A stretch of DNA of 50,968 nucleotides, from NCBI GenBank assembly GCA_028280575.1, contig JANQLN010000034.1:1-50968 (forward strand), read 5' to 3'. The position numbers and the translations under genes are program-made. This DNA comes from Clostridia bacterium (GTDB lineage: Bacteria > Bacillota > Clostridia > Acetivibrionales > STF1-152). The notes under the pieces were generated by a model. That model was not told where the DNA came from. It did not search any database and worked only from the letters and a program-made list of their open reading frames with translations. Below are positions 33,114 to 41,499 of the stretch, piece by piece. The number at the start of each line of letters is the position of its first letter. Position 1 is the first letter of the stretch.

Positions 33114-33983
33114 ATGAGTAGCAAAACGCAAGATAGGTTAATAGATATCATAATCTATATGTTCCTGGCAATACTCGCTTTTATTATGCTGGTTCCTTTA
33201 TTAAATGTAGTATCTACTTCATTAAGCCATGGCACTGCAGTTGACAGGGGCGAAATATATATTTTTCCAATAGAACCTACTCTAGCCTCCTGGAGTTATA
33301 TATTTAAAGAAAACAGAATGTGGAGATCATTATTTATTACCATATCTACAACATTCATAGGCGTTGTAAACAGCCTGTTTTTAACGTCCCTGACAGCGTA
33401 TCCCCTGGCAAAAAAAGAATTTAAAATAGGCAAGGTGATGATGGTTACCATTGTGTTCACAATGATTTTCAGGGCACCCATGATTCCCTATTTTCTTACC
33501 TTAAGGAGTCTTGGCCTATATGACAGCATTTTTGTCCTGATTCTGCCGCATGCTATTAGTGCATATAACCTGATTATTATGAGAACATTTTTCAAACAAC
33601 TGCCGGATGAGCTTGAAGAAGCGGCGAAAATAGAAGGATGCGGCTATTTTCAAATGCTTTTTCGAATCGTGATACCCAACTCCAAAGCGGTTTTGGCTAC
33701 CCTAGGGCTATTTTATGCCGTGGCCCAGTGGAATCAGTTTTTACATCCCATATTATTTATTAAAAGCAGCAAAATGTTTCCGCTGCAGTTGCTTTTGAGG
33801 CAAATGGTAGACGGTACCGAGGAAATAGACATGGTAGATATTGTCATGACTACAATGGTATATAATGAACAAACGGTGAAAGCAGCTGCAGTCATCTTTG
33901 CCATGTTGCCTATTATGATGGTGTATCCTTTTATACAAAGATATTTTGTAAAAGGAGCAATGCTTGGTTCGGTAAAGGGTTAG
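33114..33983 (+). CDS. YtcP/LplC-type sugar ABC transporter permease (locus 2)
   Basis: 289 residues with six hydrophobic segments. The opening IIIYMFLAILAFIMLVPLLN followed by VSTSLS is typical of the YtcP subfamily. The EAA loop is ELEEAAKIEGCGYFQMLFRI, with VIPNSKAVLATL after it, and the C-terminus is VKGAMLGSVKG. It is translated immediately after its partner. As in locus 1 there is no ATPase gene nearby. Confidence 0.94.
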   Translation: MSSKTQDRLIDIIIYMFLAILAFIMLVPLLNVVSTSLSHGTAVDRGEIYIFPIEPTLASWSYIFKENRMWRSLFITISTTFIGVVNSLFLTSLTAYPLAKKEFKIGKVMMVTIVFTMIFRAPMIPYFLTLRSLGLYDSIFVLILPHAISAYNLIIMRTFFKQLPDELEEAAKIEGCGYFQMLFRIVIPNSKAVLATLGLFYAVAQWNQFLHPILFIKSSKMFPLQLLLRQMVDGTEEIDMVDIVMTTMVYNEQTVKAAAVIFAMLPIMMVYPFIQRYFVKGAMLGSVKG

Positions 33984-34060
33984 TTTTTTGATGGTAGCGG
34001 CTGTTTGAAAGCCGTTGATCATAATTTGAAATGAATATTAAAATAAAAGGAGGGAAAAAA

Positions 34061-35674
34061 ATGGAGAAGAAATTAAAAAGGAGCCTGGCTTTAATAACTG
34101 TCATTTCAATTCTTTCAGCTTCAATGATTGGTTGTACGAGAGGAAAAGTGGCGGATTCACAAGAACCAACCGGTGAAAAGGAGCCAAATACTACTAAAAG
34201 TGATTCAGAACAAACAAAAGAAGCCGGTGAAAAGGCAGAACCTGTAGAGATTGAGGTTTGGAATGTCAATGTTGGCGAGCTGCCAACAGAAAAAGGTGGA
34301 ACCATGTACAATTATTTCAAGGAAAGAATTGGCGTAGCGCCGACTATGCCTGCCATTCCCTGGAACGGTGGAGAAGCCTACCTGCAAAGGTTTAGGCCCG
34401 CTATGGCTGCTAATGACCTGCCGGATATGTTTCTTCCTCATGGCGGTATAGAAGCAACAATCATAGAAAACAAAGCCGCTGTGAACTTGAAGGATTATCT
34501 TCCGAAATATGCGCCAAATGTATGGGAAAGAATACCCGCCGAAATATGGGATGTTATTGCAGCAGCCGACCCTTCGGGTGAAGGCGGTATTTACTACATT
34601 CCTATGATTAAAGACTATGTTGACCATGGTGCCTACATTAGACAAGACTGGCTTGATAATCTTGGCCTGGATATGCCTAAAACAAGGAATCAGTTTGTAG
34701 ATGTTTTAAAGGCGTTCAGGGACCAAGATGCCAATAAAAACGGAGACCCCGATGATGAAATTCCAACAGGAGGCAGAGAAGGCGGATCGTGGATGGATCA
34801 TCTGTTTACACCGTTTGGTGTTGCAATTCTTGCCGGCAAGCCGGGATGGGAAATATATGAAGGGGAAATCACTTATGCGGGCGTAACAAAAAATATGCGG
34901 TCAGCAATTGAATTTATCAGGTATTTATACCAGGAAAAGCTCATGGATCAAGAAACATTTTTCAATAAGAAAAAAGAATGGGATGCAAAGCTGTACTCGG
35001 ACAGGGTGGGCATTTATTACCATATGCCTGAATATGCCGCATCGAGGATTGAAAAAATGAGAAATACCAATCCCAATGCAGAGGTAAAAGCGTTACCCAT
35101 TTTTGATGTTGAAGGATATGATGGGGTTGTCTCAAAGAAAGTATTGAAAAGACCCGAGTGGATGATTACTGCCGATACCCAAGAAAAAATAATTGCCTGC
35201 CTTACGCTTTTGAACTATCTGAATGATCCTGAGAATTATGTTGACCTGGAATATGGTGCACAGGGAATGCACCATGTCGTCAAGGATGGGAAGAAGGTGA
35301 TGCTGGAGCAAGATAATACAAAGATGGAATGCAGGTTTAGAAGTAACATTATCAGCGAGAAGCAGATTGTCAACAGAATGGATGAATCAAAGACAGAGGA
35401 GGATGCCTGGAAGTGGGACATGGTGAAAAATCTCATCCTTGATACCAATGCCCAGCCCACTATTCTTAGCGCTGCAAATGGTATGCCTTCCAGTGTTTAC
35501 GGGGATTATGCAGATATCAGGTCACATACCATGTACAAAGAGTATATGACAAGAATAGTTATTGGAGAATGGTCCATAGATAAGTTTGATGAGTTCGTTG
35601 AAAAGTGGCACAAGAGCGGCGGAGAAGAAGTAACAAAGAATGTTCGCAAATGGTATGCGGCAGTTAAAAAATAA
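34061..35674 (+). CDS. LplA-type extracellular sugar-binding lipoprotein (locus 2)
   Basis: 537 residues from ATG 34061, placed 7 bases after AGGAGGG. The signal peptide ends in a lipobox (ASMIGC), followed by a long Glu/Lys/Thr-rich spacer. The mature protein is of the large family 1 solute-binding type usual with LplB/YtcP permeases (about 500 residues). It contains a DxNKNGDPDDEIP segment of the kind that in this family suggests a calcium-binding loop (D-x-N-x-N-G-D). It follows the two permeases by 77 bases and is followed by a strong hairpin. Substrate unknown, probably an oligosaccharide or polysaccharide fragment. Confidence 0.93.
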   Translation: MEKKLKRSLALITVISILSASMIGCTRGKVADSQEPTGEKEPNTTKSDSEQTKEAGEKAEPVEIEVWNVNVGELPTEKGGTMYNYFKERIGVAPTMPAIPWNGGEAYLQRFRPAMAANDLPDMFLPHGGIEATIIENKAAVNLKDYLPKYAPNVWERIPAEIWDVIAAADPSGEGGIYYIPMIKDYVDHGAYIRQDWLDNLGLDMPKTRNQFVDVLKAFRDQDANKNGDPDDEIPTGGREGGSWMDHLFTPFGVAILAGKPGWEIYEGEITYAGVTKNMRSAIEFIRYLYQEKLMDQETFFNKKKEWDAKLYSDRVGIYYHMPEYAASRIEKMRNTNPNAEVKALPIFDVEGYDGVVSKKVLKRPEWMITADTQEKIIACLTLLNYLNDPENYVDLEYGAQGMHHVVKDGKKVMLEQDNTKMECRFRSNIISEKQIVNRMDESKTEEDAWKWDMVKNLILDTNAQPTILSAANGMPSSVYGDYADIRSHTMYKEYMTRIVIGEWSIDKFDEFVEKWHKSGGEEVTKNVRKWYAAVKK

Positions 35675-35690
35675 AATGTGATTGATACTT

Positions 35691-35745
35691 AAAATATACT
35701 CCTATTTAGCCTGCGGCATCATGTAGTTAAACAGGAGTATATTTT
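35691..35745 (+). terminator. Long hairpin terminator after the locus 2 importer
   Basis: The 18-base arm at 35691-35708 (AAAATATACTCCTATTTA) pairs with 35728-35745 with one mismatch, around a 19-base loop. The A-rich left end and the TTTT right end give it the form of an intrinsic terminator working in either direction. Confidence 0.75.
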
Positions 35746-35869
35746 GAATAAGTATTAATAAAAATTTTAATCAACATAGATAACATAAGGGTTATCCCAA
35801 CTTCTCTTTTGTGAAGATAAAAATATTCACTACCGGTTTTTTTGTTTAATACGCAATAAAGGTGAAATT

Positions 35870-36904
35870 ATGAAAAAAAAATTATTTATCCCATTGGTTA
35901 TTATAGTGGCCTTCATTGTGCTTCTTGTATTTATTACGGTAAAGGGCAAAAATTCAGAAATAGTTATGTGGATTAACGAAGAGCCTGTTTATGCACAGGA
36001 GTTTATGATGTTTGCAGAGAGCTATAGAAGCCAGGTTTTTTCTTATTATAAAAAGAACTATGGGGCAGAGTTTGATGAAAATTTTTGGAATAGAACTTTC
36101 GAAGGAGAAACCCCTGCCGATTATTTGCTGGAGTTGGTTATTGCAAAAATTACTTCTTTAAAAAATGAACAAATACTGGCAAAAAGGCTTGATCTGGTGT
36201 CTGCTATCGATTTTACCGATTTTCTTTCCCATTACCAGGAAACGAACCGCCAAAGAGATAAAGCTCTTAATGAAAAAAAAGTGATCTATGGACCAAAAAA
36301 CTATAAAATACTAGATTATTACCTTTACAAACAGACGAACCTGAAAGCTGCTTGTATCCAATTTTATGAAAACCATATCCATGTATTTGATGAATCGACA
36401 TGGGATGCGTTTTTAGAGAGTATTGATTATAAAAAGAAATATGATTATACCCTGGATATCATCACCTTAAATATTTTAAAGGCGGATTCCATAGGGCTTG
36501 ATGAAAAAGAAAATGCATTGAATAGACTGAAACAAATTAAAGATGACTACTTAGAAATAAATAAAATAAAAAATGCTCTTTTTGATTTGCCTCATAAGGC
36601 AGACTGTTACCAATTATCTGTTCTTGCAAATGAAGTATATCCGGAGGATTCCCTTGAGAATGAGTTAACCGATATACTAATTCACCTGGAAGATAAGGAT
36701 ATTTCCGATCCTATTTATTATAACGGGAAACTAATTATTTTCAAAGTGTTAAATAAAAAGGAAGCCATCTCTGATATTTCTAATTATCAAAATGCTTATG
36801 TTGAGTGGTGCTATGAAAAATACCTGGATGCAAATAAAAAAAACTTGATAATAGAAATAGACGATACAATAATACAAAATTTATTAAAAAAACTAAATCA
36901 TTGA
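35870..36904 (+). CDS. Membrane-anchored SurA/PrsA-like foldase relative without a rotamase domain
   Basis: 344 residues. One N-terminal membrane helix (about 5-25, FIPLVIIVAFIVLLVFITV) is followed by an extracytoplasmic part. That part opens with VMWINEEPVYAQEFMMFAES, the pattern that begins SurA_N-type chaperone domains (VNGxxIxxxEF). Long charged helices follow. I cannot find the parvulin PPIase core (no GDLGxF-type motif), so it looks like a chaperone module only. GGTG precedes the ATG. It lies between the binding-protein hairpin and the secreted beta-helix gene, suggesting it helps fold or export that product. The role is inference. Confidence 0.6.
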   Translation: MKKKLFIPLVIIVAFIVLLVFITVKGKNSEIVMWINEEPVYAQEFMMFAESYRSQVFSYYKKNYGAEFDENFWNRTFEGETPADYLLELVIAKITSLKNEQILAKRLDLVSAIDFTDFLSHYQETNRQRDKALNEKKVIYGPKNYKILDYYLYKQTNLKAACIQFYENHIHVFDESTWDAFLESIDYKKKYDYTLDIITLNILKADSIGLDEKENALNRLKQIKDDYLEINKIKNALFDLPHKADCYQLSVLANEVYPEDSLENELTDILIHLEDKDISDPIYYNGKLIIFKVLNKKEAISDISNYQNAYVEWCYEKYLDANKKNLIIEIDDTIIQNLLKKLNH

Positions 36905-37093
36905 TATAGGGAGGTGTATAAAGGGTTAAGAGAAGCTGAAAAACGTTCTTTATAAAAACTTTTATTACATGCATTCACCAGAATCGGGATGGGTTTATAG
37001 CTCACTTCTGTTAAAGCTACTTATTGTTATACATTACAAGGTTTAACAAAAAAATATTATAAAGTAAAGCAATGATTATAGGAGGTTATGTTC

Positions 37094-39250
37094 ATGAAAC
37101 ATCTATTAAAAAAAAGATTGTTAGTATGGTTAATGTGTATTTTTGTAATAGCCCTGGGTGTCATATATCATCCCGCCAATGCCGCTTCTGCCGGCAACAT
37201 CTACTATGTGGATATTATCGGGGGAGATGATCATAATGACGGACTGTCCCAATCTAAAGCTTTCAAAACCCTCGGCAAGGTAAACAGTATAAACTATCAG
37301 CCTGGTGATAAGATACTGTTTAAAGCCAGCGGCATATGGACCGGCCAATTAAAGTTTCAGGGGTCCGGCACCAGCAGCGCTCCAATAGTAATCGACATGT
37401 ACGGTAATGGCAGCAAGCCTGTTATTGATGGAGCAGGCCTGGTTGGTGAAGGGGTTGTTTATATTTACAATCAGGAATATATTGAGGTGAACAATCTTGA
37501 AATCACCAATGATGCGCCAGACGCTGCAGACCGAAGGGGAGTTGAAGTTATTGGAAGCAATTTCGGTACGGTTGACCATATTGTGTTAAGAAACCTTAAT
37601 ATACACAATGTCAAAGGAATTGCAGGCAATTCACTGGACGCAAAAAGGACAGCAGCTATTTACATTGCAACCAGGTCGGATGATACGGTACCCACAAGGT
37701 TCAACAATGTTTTGATCGAAGGGTGTACAATTACTTCGGTGGATAATCAGGGTATTATTACAAACAATGAAATCAAGCATAGCGATTACCCTTACACTCC
37801 AGCATGGAATGCAAGGAGATTCAGTAATCTCATTATACGCAACAATGTAATTAGTGACATAGGGAAAAATGCTATTGTTACCAGATTATCCGACAATACC
37901 TGCCTGGTGGAATACAATGTATGCTATGATACGGCAGTGAGAGCAGGGACGGGAAATACTATTTTTTCAAGAAGCTCTGCAGGAACGGTATTCCAATTTA
38001 ATGAAGGATACAGGAACTTGACTGTTGATTATGACGGATGCCTGTATAATGCAGACCTTAATAGTGTTGACTGCATATTCCAGTACAGCTACAGCCATGA
38101 CAACAACCATGGCTTATTCTGGATGTGCACAAAACCCCAGGATAAGGGGAATATTGTACGGTACAATATCAGCCAGAATGATAAGGGTGGTATATTTACC
38201 GTCAACTACCCTACACAAGGTCTTAAAATATACAACAATACGGTCTATATCGGTCCAAATGTATCCCCTAAAATTATTTATGAGCGCCATAAAGGCGGAA
38301 ACGGACCGAGAATCTACAGCTTTGAAAATAACATTATCTATAATATGAGCAATAATGCCGTGTATGATTTTTACACAGCCAATAGTGATTATGTCAGAAC
38401 AATTGACAACAATCTTTTTTATGGTGTACACCCTCAAACAGAGCCCACTGACAATAACAAAATCACACTGGACCCATTATTTGCCCAGCCCGGTTCCGGC
38501 GGTTACGGCATTAATACATTGGCAGGCTACAAACTCACCCAGGGTTCACCGGCCATCAATAGTGGAAAGTTGATTGCTAATAACGGTGGAATGGATTTCT
38601 TTGGGAATCAATTGACTGACGGCTATACCGATATTGGCGCACATGAATACCAGGGGACATCCGGTACACCTACTTCCGGTCCAACAGCGACGCCAACGCC
38701 CATACCTACGCCAGGGCCGACAGCCACACCTACGCCGGCACCCGGCAGTGAAACAACCGTAACGCCTATTGCCGATTCATATGTGAGGGATGGGGGACAT
38801 GCTGATACAAACTATGGTAATGATATAGGCATGATGGTTAAAAGTGCTTCACCAGGTTACAGGAGAAAGTCATATGCCAGGTTTGATTTCAGTGCATTTA
38901 GTGACACCAGTGCGCATTCGGCAGTATTAAGGGTTTATGTATCTAAGGTCGCTTCTGATTCTTCAAGGACAATTAAACTATACGGGACTTCTGATGAGAG
39001 TTGGTCAGAGACAAGTATAACATGGAATAATGCTCCGGCAGGGACAACATATATCGGTGAAAATGCTGTAAGCAGCATCCCCGGTGTATGGTATGAGTAT
39101 GATGTAACAAGTTATGTAAATAGCAATATGTCTGACAAGATTGTGTCGTTTCTGCTTATCAACGAGGGGCCGTCCAGTCCGGAAAATCATGTTACATTTG
39201 CAACCAGGGAAGCCTCCGCAGGTAATCCCCAACTTATAGTCACGCCATAG
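37094..39250 (+). CDS. Secreted right-handed beta-helix protein with C-terminal DNRLRE domain
   Basis: 718 residues from ATG 37094 (GGAGG at 37081-37085; ATG 37088 would be too close). The signal peptide ends near HPANAASA. A DUF1565-like start, IYYVDIIGGDDHNDGLSQ, leads into a parallel beta-helix (about 40-515) with many N-rich turns (LNIHNVKG, IRNNVISDIGKNAI, IYNNTVYIG). A Thr/Pro linker (TATPTPIPTPGPTATPTP) follows, then a DNRLRE/CBM96-like domain (PIADSYVRDG, SYARFDFSAF, SWSETSITWNNAP). Beta-helix proteins of this kind include pectate lyase-like lyases and epimerases. No catalytic residues can be assigned safely. It has no SLH or sorting signal, so it is probably released. It shares its N-terminal signature with the locus 1 giant protein. 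Confidence 0.88.
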   Translation: MKHLLKKRLLVWLMCIFVIALGVIYHPANAASAGNIYYVDIIGGDDHNDGLSQSKAFKTLGKVNSINYQPGDKILFKASGIWTGQLKFQGSGTSSAPIVIDMYGNGSKPVIDGAGLVGEGVVYIYNQEYIEVNNLEITNDAPDAADRRGVEVIGSNFGTVDHIVLRNLNIHNVKGIAGNSLDAKRTAAIYIATRSDDTVPTRFNNVLIEGCTITSVDNQGIITNNEIKHSDYPYTPAWNARRFSNLIIRNNVISDIGKNAIVTRLSDNTCLVEYNVCYDTAVRAGTGNTIFSRSSAGTVFQFNEGYRNLTVDYDGCLYNADLNSVDCIFQYSYSHDNNHGLFWMCTKPQDKGNIVRYNISQNDKGGIFTVNYPTQGLKIYNNTVYIGPNVSPKIIYERHKGGNGPRIYSFENNIIYNMSNNAVYDFYTANSDYVRTIDNNLFYGVHPQTEPTDNNKITLDPLFAQPGSGGYGINTLAGYKLTQGSPAINSGKLIANNGGMDFFGNQLTDGYTDIGAHEYQGTSGTPTSGPTATPTPIPTPGPTATPTPAPGSETTVTPIADSYVRDGGHADTNYGNDIGMMVKSASPGYRRKSYARFDFSAFSDTSAHSAVLRVYVSKVASDSSRTIKLYGTSDESWSETSITWNNAPAGTTYIGENAVSSIPGVWYEYDVTSYVNSNMSDKIVSFLLINEGPSSPENHVTFATREASAGNPQLIVTP

Positions 39251-39413
39251 ACAGCTTAATATTTATCTATCCATAAATAACACGAAAGAAGCAGGAGTGG
39301 GTTATAAACCGATTCTGATTGCAAAGCCAATCTATGTAATAAAAGTTATACAAAGGATAATAGTAAAGGCATAGCACAATTGATTTTAAAAGTCCAATAT
39401 TTTGGTGTCATAT

Positions 39414-39444
39414 GCAAAAAACCACATTATTTATGGTTCTTTGC
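39414..39444. terminator. Hairpin at the converging ends of the beta-helix gene and the minus-strand genes
   Basis: GCAAAAAACCA (39414-39424) pairs with TGGTTCTTTGC (39434-39444) with one mismatch, loop of 9. It overlaps the stop codon of the minus-strand membrane protein and lies 163 bases after the plus-strand gene, between convergent genes. Neither side has a long T-run, so it is only a possible terminator. Confidence 0.4.
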
Positions 39445-39847
39445 GAGATCGCCGCCAACAAAAAAGAAATAGTATTCCAGGAAAGATGATTGACAATGAT
39501 ATTAAAAAGGGAATAATAAAACTAGAGGTCAAGGAGATAGGCTCCTGAATCAAATGTACAGTAAGAAATATCAACTGGAAAATAAAAGCAATTGCTCCTC
39601 CGAATCTCTCCCAACGCCAAGCAATGCCCAACCCTATAGCACTTAAAGTTATGAGAACCGGACCCAAGTATTCTATTAAGGAAACATTGTCTACGGCATA
39701 TGGATCTGCAGTCCCAGTTTTAAACCAGTCCCATACAGTACCAATGAGTACAAGTAATACACATATAACAATTATTGTTCCCCAAAATCGTGCAATCCAG
39801 CGCGTCCACGTTGTTACTCGGTTATTTGTGTTTTTAGTATTTAGCAT
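39431..39847 (-). CDS. Four-helix integral membrane protein of unknown function
   Basis: 138 residues with four hydrophobic segments (about 22-40, 58-76, 82-100 and 108-128) and a basic end (CWRRSRKEP). It resembles small uncharacterised membrane proteins of Firmicutes (DUF7670-like), a tentative placement. GGAGG lies upstream on the minus strand (AAGGAGGTTCAATATA before the ATG). The gene is convergent with the beta-helix gene. A second small membrane protein lies 33 bases upstream. No function can be proposed. Confidence 0.75.
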   Translation of the reverse strand: MLNTKNTNNRVTTWTRWIARFWGTIIVICVLLVLIGTVWDWFKTGTADPYAVDNVSLIEYLGPVLITLSAIGLGIAWRWERFGGAIAFIFQLIFLTVHLIQEPISLTSSFIIPFLISLSIIFPGILFLFCWRRSRKEP

Positions 39848-39880
39848 TATATTGAACCTCCTTACAAAATAATATCTATA

Positions 39881-40210
39881 TTATTGATAAATTATAAGTA
39901 TAAATAATAAAAATATAAAAATTAAAACTATAATGCTGCTAAAAACCAAAGATACTATTGTAAGCCCTTTTTTACTAGGCCCTTTTGTAAGGTCTATAAT
40001 TGATAATATAAAAGTAATTATAGAAAAGACTACAATTAATGACCCAAGTATCATTCTTATTATCTCACTAATATGTACTTTTGTTATAGATGTAATTATA
40101 CTTACTAATATTAGACATAATAATACTACTAAGAATATAAAGGCTATCTTACTTAATTTTGAAAATAATAGATTATCTTTATGATTTGATTTCTCCAATT
40201 TTGAGTCCAT
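39881..40210 (-). CDS. Small DUF4190-like membrane protein
   Basis: About 109 residues if started at the ATG ending at 40210, which follows a clear GGGGGAG site on the minus strand; the frame is open further upstream to 40297. After a short polar start (MDSKLEKSNHKDN), three hydrophobic helices follow (AFIFLVVLLCLILVSIIT, ILGSLIVVFSIITFILSIID, and a C-terminal LVFSSIIVLIFIFLLFILII) with a Lys-rich loop (LTKGPSKKG). The base composition is even more AT-rich than the neighbours. The pattern resembles small DUF4190-like membrane proteins. No role can be assigned. Confidence 0.65.
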   Translation of the reverse strand: MDSKLEKSNHKDNLLFSKLSKIAFIFLVVLLCLILVSIITSITKVHISEIIRMILGSLIVVFSIITFILSIIDLTKGPSKKGLTIVSLVFSSIIVLIFIFLLFILIIYQ

Positions 40211-40381
40211 AATACTCCCCCTATTTACCATGATTAATTTTCTCATAAATGTAAACGGAGGGCAAGTGGTAAAGTAAATAAAAATTTGTAGGAACATGGA
40301 GAATTATATGACCTTTAAGAAAAAGAACATAAAGGCTACCTTAAACCGGCTTATATATGGACAGCTTGTGGAAATGAGCTG

Positions 40382-41389
40382 TTACCGTATTACTTCCAGT
40401 ATGGTTTCCAGCAGGCCCATATTGGTTCCCGTTAATTGAAAAGCTATCACCGTGTATACAAATGCAACAACAGCCAGTCCGGGTATGAACCATACCAGGC
40501 CCTTATTGCTTCTTTGAATATTTTTATCCGGGAATTGCTTTTTATCTGATGTTGTTCTTGTAAAGGCAATAAAAAGCCCCGCTAAAATTGCTCCGGCAAA
40601 TAATAACATGAATATCCAGCTGGAAATTATAACCGCAAGCTGATTGCCGGGCATTGACTGAAGGTTTTCAAAATATTCTGCCATATAATCGGAGCCGGTA
40701 TTAAACTGTGGAGGAACCATTTCACCTAATAATTTTGATGAGACAAAACTGATTACTACGGCAGCCGAATTGTTTACAAAGTGTGCAAATATTCCCCCGT
40801 ACAGTGAGTTTGTCCTGTATACGATAAATCCTATAAGCCCGCCTAATATTGCAGTGCCGAGCAATCTTTGAAAATCAAGATGAATCAGGCCAAAGAGCAA
40901 TGCAGTATAAATAATTGACGCTTTTACACCATATTTTTCCATGCCTCGTTGAATGACGCCTCTGAAGAGGACCTCTTCACAGATTCCGGCGGAAACACCG
41001 ACAACTAGTATATTCAAAAAAAGGCCGGCCATGTTTTCCGCCTGCGGAATCGATACTAAAATTACATTTCCAAAAATACTTTTAATTGCCCATAGATTAA
41101 GCAGGTTAAGTATGCTTACAACAGGTATGGAAAAAATCATTATGCAAAAAATCAAAAATAAATTCAATATGCCGATAGGTTTCATCCTGAACTGTTCTTT
41201 AAAGTCAATTTTACATAATATTACATAAATAACAACAGGAAGTAATATAAAAAAATATTCTGTTATTATTATACCCCGGTAAAAGTCTGCCGATTGAACT
41301 CTGCTGCCTGCAAAAAACAGAAGTAAAACCGCAGCAGAGTACAATATTCCGGCATGCTTTACAGTAGGTTTGTTTTCATAAATGCTCAT
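40382..41389 (-). CDS. CPBP-family intramembrane glutamic endopeptidase
   Basis: 335 residues with about eight hydrophobic segments. The ABI/CPBP (Rce1-like) motifs are present: EEVLFRG (EExxxR), FGLIHLDFQR (FxxxH) and GGIFAHFVNNSA (HxxxN). Family members cleave within membranes, and in bacteria many act in bacteriocin immunity or protein maturation; the target here is unknown. It is preceded on the minus strand by GGGAG. It stands 110 bases downstream of ypeB with no sign of a shared function. Confidence 0.9.
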   Translation of the reverse strand: MSIYENKPTVKHAGILYSAAVLLLFFAGSRVQSADFYRGIIITEYFFILLPVVIYVILCKIDFKEQFRMKPIGILNLFLIFCIMIFSIPVVSILNLLNLWAIKSIFGNVILVSIPQAENMAGLFLNILVVGVSAGICEEVLFRGVIQRGMEKYGVKASIIYTALLFGLIHLDFQRLLGTAILGGLIGFIVYRTNSLYGGIFAHFVNNSAAVVISFVSSKLLGEMVPPQFNTGSDYMAEYFENLQSMPGNQLAVIISSWIFMLLFAGAILAGLFIAFTRTTSDKKQFPDKNIQRSNKGLVWFIPGLAVVAFVYTVIAFQLTGTNMGLLETILEVIR

Positions 41390-41499
41390 TTATCCCAATC
41401 TCCCATTAGTTGCTATTTATTTTCTAACTATACATGAGAATTGTATAAAATGCAAATATATGAAAAATGGGGAAACTCTCAAGTTGAAACGGGAGCATT

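Noticed and set aside
38025-38573. Overlapping plus-strand frames (107 and 72 codons) inside the beta-helix gene
   Set aside because: They are in other frames of a clear beta-helix coding sequence and have unnatural composition (Thr/Met-rich).
39251-39430. Possible small gene between the convergent loci
   Set aside because: No frame of useful length with a ribosome site is present; only a weak hairpin at the right end.
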